Assembly: GCA_963995505.1 (NCBI GenBank)
Contig: OZ023180.1
Span: 5,172,904 to 5,236,903 of the forward strand
Source: Hypericum androsaemum
Lineage: Eukaryota > Streptophyta > Magnoliopsida > Malpighiales > Hypericaceae
DNA length: 64,000 bases
Reading direction: 5' to 3'
Below the pieces are notes generated by a model. That model worked only from the letters and a program-made list of their open reading frames with translations. It searched no databases and was not told the DNA's origin. Shown one piece after another: positions 45,116 through 55,142 of the stretch. Numbering within the stretch: the first letter of the stretch is position 1; each line of letters opens with the position of its first letter. The position numbers and the translations under genes are program-made.

Positions 45116-46796
45116 TTACGACACTGGTATGTCCGGTTATTGATAATGGCCTGTGTGTTACAATAATGATATGTTCAGTTATCGATAATGGCATGTCGTT
45201 ATCCCTTGCCACACACAAGGTTTCATTTTTGTCCCTGTATTTTAATTTTTTTGCAAAAAAATTCTGCGTGTCTTTCTGCCCAAACGGTTGAGAATTGGCC
45301 CATTCCAGACCGAGTCCAAACCCACAACACCACAAAAAAGAAGTTATCCACAATATTAAGTTGCCGCACCACATAAAATTGAGTGTGAGCAGCTGTATTG
45401 CCTTAATTATTATTTTTTTGCCCAATTTTTTTTAAAATAATTATATAATTTTTGTCTGCAAATTGGCATGAACAACTTGACTCACAAGACAATTAAATAA
45501 TTTAAAACTAATTTTGAATAATTAGATTAACTAATCTGACACTTGGATAACCAAATATTGCTCTTCTTTTTCAAGAAAATATAAGACTGACCTTTTCTTC
45601 TAATATTATATTTTTCAGATCTTGACTTAAATACATAGATTCTAGTCGTTCACTTCATTTGGGTGGATTCGCTAGAATAATTTAGTCAAACCATGATGAA
45701 ACGTATCTGCAGATTTTATCAAATGTACGGTTTGCCAAACAGAAGTGTATTTGGTTCTGAATGTGTAAAACACCCAATAATCATTCTGGGAGATAAAATG
45801 GTTCGCCATGTTATGATAGAATGGTTCGCCTAGTTATGATAAAATAGTTCGTTCAATTATGATAAAATGGTTTCACGGAATCGTCGAGAAAAATACGGAC
45901 CGCGCCCGGGATAAAAAGAGTTGGATAAAATAGTTCGCACAGTTATGTAAAATAGTTTGTTCAGTTATGATAAAATGGTTCGCTCAGTTATGATAAAATT
46001 GTTCGCCTTCCAAGACTGTACTCGAAAGGTCACTCTAATACCAAATCTCATCCCTAAAACTTGGACTGAAAGACGTAGTTGTCTGAAGTTTTGTGATCTC
46101 TTCTAGATCTATGTTGGCGGTCGGCTGCCTCTCGGAAGAACTTCAACATGGCTTCCTCTTCTTCGTTCTAGAACGTAGTATAGAGCACCGAAGAATTATT
46201 AGAGATTTGAATTTTAATGCATATCCACCGACAGTTGGATTAATGTAGTAAGACTGTTCTATCTTAACAAAATTATCTTAATTCAAGCAATTGAGAATAC
46301 ACTGGTGCTAATATTTATTACAAGATTTTTATTGTATTTTAAATATTATATTTTATTCGAATCTAAATTAGTCGACTCAGTAAATGTCTATATATTAAGA
46401 TATTAATTAAAAACATAATTGGTTACTCATAAACTTCTTTTTCAAAATCGAATTGTTATCTAATATATTATGTTGTATCTATTCACGCATTTTTTATTTT
46501 ACCTACAAATCATGAGAATTGACTTACCTACCGTGAAAAACTAGATTCATTCAGCGTTGTTTATCCACGCATTTAAATGAAGAGAATATTTGGTATTGGG
46601 ATTCTATTTCAGCATTTAAATGAAGAGGATATTGGGTATTGGGATTCTATAGGTAAATGTGTGTATTATTTTAGAAAAAAATAGCTACTAGAGCTAGTCT
46701 AATATTGTTGTTGTTAATTTCGGTCTACCTCTCTTTTTAAATTTAGAATTGGCGGTCTAAATTATTATGTTAATTGGAACTTTGTTCACAGCCTAT
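45116..46796. other. GRP-unit spacer fused to copy 3
   Basis: Matches about 10990-12797 but more loosely than block B does. It holds minisatellite units at 45116-45205, a MITE-like element at 45742-46055, and otherwise no gene. Confidence 0.65.
45742..46055. mobile_element. MITE-like element with internal tandem repeats (copy d)
   Basis: Orthologous in position to the 11641 copy: same ends (GTATTTGGTTC, TACCAAATCTCATCC) and the same GATAAAATGGTTCGCTCAGT units, with fewer repeats. Confidence 0.5.
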
Positions 46797-46870
46797 ACGT
46801 CACTAGGAAGAGTAAGCACGAAAGCGACATGCACGCTGAATATCTATAAAAGGGTGTGAAGATGCAACAC
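46797..46870 (+). promoter_or_regulatory. Orphan GRP promoter fragment with TATA box
   Basis: Contains CGTCACTAGGAAGAGTAAGC through TATAAAA (46855-46861) and the first bases of the GRP 5' UTR, nearly identical to 18224-18296. It is then fused to spacer (ATTGAGTGTGAGCAGC) with no GRP exon. A leftover of an unequal exchange between GRP units. Confidence 0.75.
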
Positions 46871-47584
46871 AATATTGAGTGTGAGCAGCTGTATTGCCTT
46901 AATTATTTGTTTGATTTTTTTTGCCCAATTTTTTAAAAATAATTATATAATTTTTGTTTGCAAATTTGCATGAACAACTTGACCCACAAGAAAATTAAAT
47001 AATTTAAAACTATTTTTTAATAATTAGATTAACTAATCTCACATTTAGATAACCAAATATTGGTCTTTTTTTCAAAAAGATATTGAGAACACACCGGTGT
47101 TAATATTTATTACAACAGCTTTGTCGCATTTCAAATGTTATATTTCACTCGAATCTAAATTAGTCGACTCAGTAAATATTTATATACTAAGATATTAACT
47201 AAAAACATAATTGGTTACTCATAAACTTCTTTTTCAAAATCGAATTGTTATCTAATATATTCTGTTGTATCTATCCACGCATTTTCTTGTAAATTTTATA
47301 TAAGATTTATTTTTCCTACAAAAAAATTGATTTACCTACCCGTGAAAAACTAGATTCATTCAGTATTGTTTATCCACGCATTTAAATAAAGAGAATATTG
47401 GGTATTGAGATTCTATTTCAGTATTGTCGTTGTTTTTTATAGGTAAATGTGTGTATTATTTTAGAAAAAAATAGCTACTAGAGCTAGTCTAATATTGTTG
47501 TTGTTAATTACGGTCTACCTCTCTTTTTAAATTTAGAATTGGCGGTCTAAATTATTTTGTTAATTGAAACTTTGTTCACAGCCT
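46871..47584. other. Rearranged spacer upstream of GRP copy 4
   Basis: Two joined pieces: 46871-47085 matches about 11265-11475, and 47088-47584 matches 12290-12797. The 0.8 kb between them, including the MITE, is absent. No gene. Confidence 0.7.
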
Positions 47585-47634
47585 ATACGTCACTGGGAAG
47601 AGTAAGCACGAAAGCGACATGCACGCTGAATATC

Positions 47635-47641
47635 TATAAAA
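47635..47641 (+). promoter_or_regulatory. TATA box of GRP copy 4
   Basis: TATAAAA 86 bp upstream of the start codon, in the same context as copy 2 but with the native spacer upstream rather than a copia LTR. Confidence 0.7.
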
Positions 47642-47720
47642 GGGTGTGAAGCTGCAACACAATTTCTCACATCTCCCTCATCATCACCAGCAATATACAT
47701 TATCCACGATTGGGTCAAAT

Positions 47721-48612
47721 ATGGCTTCCTCTAAGAATTTGTTTCTTGTGTTTTGTGCTGTCCTTGCTCTTTCTCTCCTAGTTTCTGCTGGAAAGTGTAT
47801 GCATAAATTAAATAATATTATATTATTATATCTTCTATATTAAACGGACTATTTGAACACACAGGCATAAATGATTTGTGCCAGTCCCAAAATATCATGG
47901 TGTATGCTTTTCGTGTAACTGGATTAATAAAAAGGCAATAAATGGGACAGATGAAATATTATCCTGTACAATTTGCCATAAATTTCTGTTGCGGCATATA
48001 ATTAGCAAGCCAGATTTATGTTGAAACCATATAATAAGAGTTATATATATAGACATGTATATATAAACGAGTATCATAAAGTTATTTTATTTTAAAAAAA
48101 ATTTCAAATGTACCAGTATCAAATATTTTTTGAGAAAATTTAAAATATTTTTAATGGATCCGAACAGAAAGATTTTCTTCGGGATTAAAAATTTCATTTT
48201 ATATCTGAACAAGTACCTAGTTTTGATATTTATTAGGATCTCATTTTGGATGATAAATTGAGAATAATTTATAACGAGATTAACATCAAAGTTGAATCTC
48301 CGCAAATTAGTAAAAGAAATATATGCGTTCATCTTATTATCCCTTTAGAAAATTATACACCAGGCTGACTCCTATCTAGCTCTATGGTTTTGCCTTTGCG
48401 TATAACAAAAAAAATTAACCAATAATGCAGATGAGAGCAAACCTGAGGGCGTCGCCGTCGACGGACACGGTGGTGGGCACGGAGGATACGGTGGTGGAGG
48501 ATACGGGGGTGGGCACGGTGGAGAATACGGGAGTGGACACGGAGGATACGGGGGTGGAGGAGGATACGGGAGTGGCGGATCCCACCACCATCATTGCCCA
48601 CATGGATGCTGA
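47721..48612 (+). CDS. Secreted Gly/His-rich protein, copy 4, with mutated splice donor
   Basis: Exon 1 (47721-47790) and exon 2 (48431-48612) are as in copy 2, and exon 2 is unchanged. The donor after GCTG reads GAAAGT instead of GTAAGT, so normal splicing is lost. A GTATGC donor six bases downstream (intron from 47797) would add two codons, change the junction from A-DESK to A-GKYESK, and keep the frame to CPHGC. If that site is used the product is about 85 residues with the same signal peptide and Gly/His-rich chain. If not, translation runs into the intron and stops near 47843. So this copy is either a pseudogene or a slightly altered gene. Confidence 0.6.
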
Positions 48613-49481
48613 AGTGGACCCACACGCTTGCTACATGTTAAATAAGGACTGCCACCACTAGCATGGGAGTATGATCTTATTAGATGTTGTGTGCTTACGT
48701 GTTCTGTCGTGTTTACTCCCATTGTTAGGGTTACTGGTCCAGTTACTATGCATCTGTTGTAAATTAATTGCTGGTGTCTTGTCTATCGAATAATAAATAC
48801 GTGTTTCTATTATTCTTTGGCATACACTTTCATATACATTAATCACCACTGATTAGAATTTGAGGATGGTCATACCCTGCAAATGAAGACGACTCTTCTT
48901 TCCCGAAATCGAACAATTTTAATCAAGTTCCTTCGTTCGAGCATATATACCTATTATATTTCCAGTTTACCTTGTCGCAACGATCATGGGAATTCTCCGT
49001 AAAAACAAACCAGGAAATATTTAATCAAGTCACAAATGGTAAGTTTCATCAAGAAATTCTTTAATATTACGAACAGCTACCATCCTGCGATAAATTATCA
49101 GATATTTTAGTTTTCTTATATTTATGCTCGAATATCAAATGGTAGTAGAATTGTCTTTTACAAATTTTAACCTTTTTATTTTAAAAAATAATAAACTTTT
49201 ATTTGTGTAAACAAAACTTTAACTAGTTTTTTTGTCAAGTTTAAATAACCTCATATGTGTTGAGTGTTGGATACGATTTGTTTTCTTTTTGGTATCGTTT
49301 TGGGATAGTAAAGAAGGCCCTTAGGGTTTGAACTTCATCGGGCTTCGGTTCTTCCTCATTTTATTCGGTTGTACCGTATTGATAAAAAATAGTTCTATCT
49401 TACAATTGCGTAAATATGAAATTTTTTTGGGGAACAAGATTGTAGAAAAATTGATGGAATTGTGAATAAATGCCCATTATA
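48613..49481. other. 3' UTR and flank of GRP copy 4
   Basis: Same content as 19221-20089; no other gene. Confidence 0.5.
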
Positions 49482-49838
49482 TAAGACTATCCACAACAAC
49501 AATCTACCCAATTTAGTTCGCAGAATAAATAAATAATTTTTCTCTCATCCATACCCAATCCAAGCCAATTACATATTTTTCTACCCATAGTAGCAACCCA
49601 TTTCACAGAATAAACAATTAATTTCTCTCTCATTCACATATTATCTACTATCATTTTTTGGAATACTAAATTAGATAGAAATACTCGAGGTACAAATAAA
49701 AGATGAAAATGATAAATTACGAATACGAAAATTTCAAATTACAAATACAGAAATTTCAAATTACATAATTAATTATCATTTCTGAAATTTTGCCAAATTT
49801 ACTCAATTAAATCACTTTTCAGAGCGTTATGAGCTTCT

Positions 49839-51097
49839 CTATTGCGAAGTTAGTTGTTCCCTAGCAGTCATGTAGGTGGATAGATTTCTGATGCGTTCAG
49901 TAGAGAACTGAAAATGTTCTTCATTGTCCTCTTCATTTCGGAATTCGGCCGGATCATGATAATGGAGATATGTGTCTCGTTCGTCCTCGACTATCACATT
50001 GTACAATATGATGCAAGCCTTCATAATTCTTCCCATTAACTCCTTGTCCCAAAGAAGACATGAACGTCGAATGAATGCAAAACGAGCCTGTAGAACTCCA
50101 AATGCTCGCTCCACATCTTTTCTAACAGCCTCTTGATGTTGAGTGAATAACTTGTATTTTAGGGTTGACAGAGACGTAATTGACTTGACAAATGCAGTCC
50201 GTTGACGACCGTTGACATATGCCATATCATTTTGTCGACCGTTGACGACGTAACTCACTTTTGGTGCTCGGTCTTCCAAGAAATCACTAAAATAGGAGAT
50301 CGGTGTAGTACATTAATATCATTGAGAGTACCTGGTGTTCCAAAGAAAGTATGTCATATCCATAAGTTATATGATGCAACTGCTTCTAGAATAATTGTAG
50401 GCTTTCTGCTCCTTCCTGCATATAGCCCAGCCCATGCATTAGGATAATTTTTTCATTCCCCGTGCATACAGTCAATACTACCTATCATGCCCGGAAATCT
50501 ACGTTGTTCTCCAACGTAGAGAAGTCTTGCCAAATCCTGTGCATTAGGCTTTCTCAGGTACTCATTCCCGAAGTAGGAAATTACATTTTCTACGAACTTC
50601 ATGAAAGCTTCCCGTGTTGTAGATGCACCCAATCTCAGGTATTCATTAACGACATCGATTGATGTCCCATAAGCTAACACCCTCATTGCTCCAGTACATT
50701 TCTGTATGGCTGTTAGACCAAGGGTACCTGCAGTATTTTTTCTTTGTTGAAAATATTGGTCATTGGCACTAACCGCCTCCACAATGCGAAGGAATAATAG
50801 TCGTTGCATGCGAAACCTCATCCGGAAGACCACAAGTGAATACGTTGGCATGTTGACAAAATAGTCATTCATCAAGCGCTCCTCGCCAACTCTTCGTTCC
50901 CTATTGACATATCGCCTTCACCTTGGAGGTGGTGGAACTCCCTGGATCAAACTAGGATTGACTACGAACGCATCCTCGAGTAAGTGATCAATTTGACAAT
51001 TTTGTTCACTTCTTCGTGCTTCCCATTCATCAAATTCTCTGGTGAATGAAGAACTAGAACTTGAATCTGAATCTGATGTATTTTCACTGAGAGACAT
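49839..51097 (-). pseudogene. Harbinger transposase, block B
   Basis: Same domains as block A. Differences: the stop near 21604 in A is a Cys codon here; HWE has become HGE before the shared TGA at about 50453; the WI-HTFFGTP stop is TGA rather than TAA; and a 1-nt deletion in the AAAATAGG run near 50290 breaks the frame after the second catalytic Asp. Inactive by partly different lesions. Confidence 0.82.
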
Positions 51098-51676
51098 TTG
51101 TGATGAGATTTAATTTTAGTGAAGAATATTGGAAGGCTTTAGGGTATATTTAAGTTTGTTATGGTCACCAATATATATAGAAGTATGGGCATGGGTTGGA
51201 TGACAAAAGTGAAGTGACAATACAAAAGGTACGAGATAAATTACCATAATTACGGGTATGGGTTGGATGACAAAAGTGAAGTGACAACAGAAAAGGTACG
51301 AGACAAATTACCATAATTATGGGTATGGGTTGGATGACAAAGGTGAAGTGACAATACAATAGACACAAGACAAATTACATGAAATGAAGAACAAATTACA
51401 TGAAATGAATGACAAATTACATGAAATGAAGAACAAATTACATGAAATGAATGACAAATTACATGAAACGAAGAACAAAATACATGAAATGATAAATTAC
51501 TAATTAGTTTTCAAACACTCGAGAAATTAGATTGCGCTTCATCTCTTCATCTTCTGGGGATAAGTGTTGTTTCGAAATCAAAGCAGTCAACATGATTTTT
51601 TCCAACTCCATATTCTTCATGGCCTCCCTTTTTTCATCTCGCTGGATTCTTTGTTGCTCCAGCTCCATTCACTTCT

Positions 51677-52540
51677 TTAAAATTTATTTTTATTATCTCT
51701 GGTTATTCTCAACGCACGAATTTCTGCTGCAACATCATCAGATGCCTTACCTTTTTCTTTCCTTTTTTTGGCAGCATCTCTACCCATAGGACGGAAAATT
51801 ATTGAAGATATGGTGATTAGATCTTCTGAGTTAGATGGGATTGAATAATCTCCTTCTTTGGTCGTCTTTGACCTCTTTGAGCTCCCACTACTTTCTATAT
51901 CCTCCTTCTCGTTCTGCGAAGGAAAATATGTTGAACCGTGATCTCCTTCTTCAATTTGCCACTTGGGATGTTTACACATAACTTCATTAAAAATAACAAG
52001 GTCAGCTCTTTCATAAAGTGCTTGAGCTTCAGTCTCAACATCTACCTCGCTCATGCCGCTCTGCTTCCGTTTAAGTACTTCTCGGTATGCACCAACCCAC
52101 TTTGCTGCATTGACAGTAAGTCGTTTATAATGACCATTTATTGAAGGCACGTTTCTTTCATGGATAGCTTCCGGGTTTTCTACTTGAGAAACATGGTATT
52201 GTGCACTCACTCGGGACCATAGCGAGGCACACTTCTGATTTTTTCTGATAACGCTATCTTCGCTACAGTAGATGAAAGCTGACATTAGGGCAATGTCTTC
52301 TTTCACACTCCAACTACTTGGTGCAGGCTTTTTAGTTTTTTTCTCGCTAGACCCATCAAAGGACAAATGCTGTGGAATATTTTGTGGGAGTTGGTGTTAG
52401 AAAAACAGAATTTGGGAGAGATTTGGTGACAATTGAGAGCTATAAAAAGGTTGAGAGTCCGGATACTCTCCATAATTTTGATAAGTTGAAGGATTATAAG
52501 ATCCGAAAGGATTATAATTTGGAGAATTAGGATCATTTGG
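51677..52540 (-). pseudogene. Harbinger ORF1 (Myb/SANT-like), block B
   Basis: A 229-codon frame (51677-52366) spans the whole Myb/SANT-like and C-terminal region because the A-copy stop is CGA here. A new stop interrupts the N-terminus (ILFF-HQL, near 52398), and a 1-nt deletion near 51681 changes the last residues (NKNKF instead of NKNKILKK). Confidence 0.75.
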
Positions 52541-53174
52541 ATCAATAGTAGAAAAATATTACAGAGGAAATTTAAAAGAAGAGATTATGTAGTAAAAGAA
52601 TAGAGAATTTTAGATGGTGTATGAAAATATGTTAACATTGGACTCTATTTATAGAGATTTGAAAAATAATAATTTTCATTATTTTTTTTCGTTTTGCTAA
52701 AGATAAGGTCAGTTTAGATAACTACGAAAATCTTATCCAAAAATATCTATTTTTAATGAATAATATTATGCCAAGTGAAACTAAATAGATAAATAAGTAA
52801 AAAAAATAGATCGCCAGCGGCGATCGGGCGACGAGCATCGCTCGATCGCTCCTCCCCTTTTCCCTTTTAATTTTTATTTATTTATTTTTTAATAATAAAA
52901 TAACCACCCACGCAAGCTTTTGCTCGCTGATCCGGGTGGTCTAAGAAACCTAAAAAACAGCTCGTGCAAATACAACCCAAAAACTACTTCCCCAAAATAG
53001 CTGCAACTTAAAATCAGAAAATCAAAACCTACTTCTCCCAAGTTACACACGCTCATTATATATCTACTATTTTACATTCTAATTATAAAAGATACAAATC
53101 AATTTCTAAACTCCAATTTTGGATAAAACATGAGAAATGTAATAAATTATTTTCTTTACTACAAGAATAAAAAA

Positions 53175-54350
53175 GGGCAAATTATCCTCACGTCCCTGAG
53201 GTTTGGTCACCCTCCCCCTAGGGTCCCTGACTTTTGGAAAATTATTGTCCCGTCCCTAAGTTTTGACGATAATAGTCTCTCGGGTCCCTGGCTGACGTCA
53301 TCGGCTCTTTTTTTCATTTTTGGTCATGGAAATGACCAAAATACCCTTAAACAAAAAATAAAAAAATTTACCTTCTTTAACCTTTGACCAAGAACACCAA
53401 CAACCAAAAACTAACTCAAAAATAAGATCAAACTAACCAAAATCAAGAACACAACCAAGAACATCAAGAATAATAAAAAAAATTAATTAACTAATCATCC
53501 AACAATTCAGCTTGAGACCTAATCTAAATTTTATGAAAAAATTAAGGAAATTTAGAAATAAAGATCATGAATTCGAACCTCGTTATCGAGAGTCCGGTCC
53601 ATCCAGATCGAAGACCTAATCTCCCACCCCTCCTCATCGTCGCCTCCCTCCTAAGCTGTCCGAGGCCCAAAGAAAGAGATGTCGACTTCCAAGCTTCAAG
53701 CTCTCTGGAACCATCCGGCCGGTCCTAAAACCAGTTACGTCCTTTTCTCTTATGCATATAGCCAACTCTAACACACCCAAAAGAGGAGAGGAAAGATTCG
53801 TTCTTTCGGGGCTCCATGGACGTTACGATTGATTCTGAGGCGAACCCATCTCTTGATTTCTTCGCTTGGTCTTTTGCCTTTGGAATGGTTGTTAGATTTT
53901 TTTTGCTAAACTTATGGAATTGAGGGTTTTTTTTTCTCTGGGGGTTTGATCTCATCTTACAATTATAAGTTTTATTAGTGGAGGAGACTCTGAGTAGAGG
54001 AATAAAACGAGCATCTTTTGTTAGTTTAGCTCCGATTAGTTAATCAAAATTTTTTTTCTTGATGTTCTTGATTGTGTTCTTGATTTTGGTTAGTTTGATT
54101 TTATTTTTGAGTTAGTTTTTGGTTGTTGGTGTTCTTGGTCAAAGGTTAAAGAAGGTGAATTTTTTATTTTTTGTTTAAGGGTATTTTGGTCATTTCCATG
54201 ACCAAAAATGAAAAAAAGATCCGATAACGTCAGCCAGGGACCCGAGAGTCTATTATCGTCAAAACTTAGGGACGGGACAATCATTTTCCAAAAGTCAGGG
54301 ACCCTAGGGGGAGGGTGACCAAACCTCAGGGATGTGAGAGTAATTTTCCC
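53175..54350. mobile_element. Pack-MULE-like element, block B
   Basis: As in block A, with the same long inverted repeats and captured middle. The left end starts GGGCAAATT (one change). The right end is followed by TAAAAAAATG. Confidence 0.8.
53679..53732 (+). pseudogene. Captured mitochondrial pyruvate carrier exon 1, block B
   Basis: The same MSTSKLQALWNHPAGPKT codons as 24289-24342, unchanged. Confidence 0.78.
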
Positions 54351-54684
54351 TAAAAAAATGTATTTTTTTCTTATACAATTACTCAACTCGATATAATCCG
54401 ACTTGACAGTTATTTTTTTTTCAGGATACATGAATGTAGACACTAAAAATTATTGGGAAATAAACGACGAATATTTGAAGCTACTTGAGACTCAGTACAG
54501 TACTAGAATCCATTTTCACTCCCCGTGAAGAGATTTTTCTTGGCCCTATTTTATTTTTTAATGAGAAGAAAATTAATGAATTTATTGCAATAAACATCTA
54601 ATGCCAGATATATATTATTTCCTTGCAAGTTAGTTGATGGTTGGGTATTAGAGAGTTAAAATTAGACGCCAACATTTTTGTCAA

Positions 54685-55033
54685 GCGGTTTCGCGCTAGA
54701 AGGCCAAATCCAACGAGGACTGTCCTGGACGATTAAATAGTTTATCTAGTTATGATTTAATGGTCTACCTAGTTATGATTCAATGGTCCATTTTATCCCG
54801 TCTCGAATAAATTGAGACCGTCCCAGTTACGATTCAATGGTTTACTCAGTTAGAATTCAATAGTTTACTCAGTTACGATTCAATGATTTACTAAGTTACG
54901 ATTCAATGATTGTGAGTTTTTTTTTATTTTGCCCCCCGTATTTTTGCGTTATTGCAAAAAAATTTCCATGTATTTTTCAATAAAAATCTTCCAGTATCGT
55001 GCTAGAGTAAGTCTCCAAGACCAAATCCAGTCC
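54685..55033. mobile_element. MITE-like element with internal tandem repeats (copy e)
   Basis: Block B partner of 25981-26328, with the same ends and repeats. Confidence 0.6.
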
Positions 55034-55142
55034 CTGCAATATGTACGCGTTCAAAGCGTGGACTAGCCCATTTAGGTTATATTTTACGAACGCAATTGGT
55101 TTTGTTTTTTTTTTTTGGAACGCAATTGGTTTCGTTAATTCG

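Larger units (their letters stand above)
49485..52941 (-). mobile_element. PIF/Harbinger DNA transposon, block B copy
   Basis: Same ends and TAA flanks as block A (49482-49484, 52942-52944). The two minisatellites lie at about 51170-51500. Confidence 0.75.

Noticed and set aside
53130..54443. Frames with LTSLRFGHPPPRVPDFWK inside the MULE arms
   Set aside because: They are readings of the inverted repeats, found in both arms; no protein family supports them.
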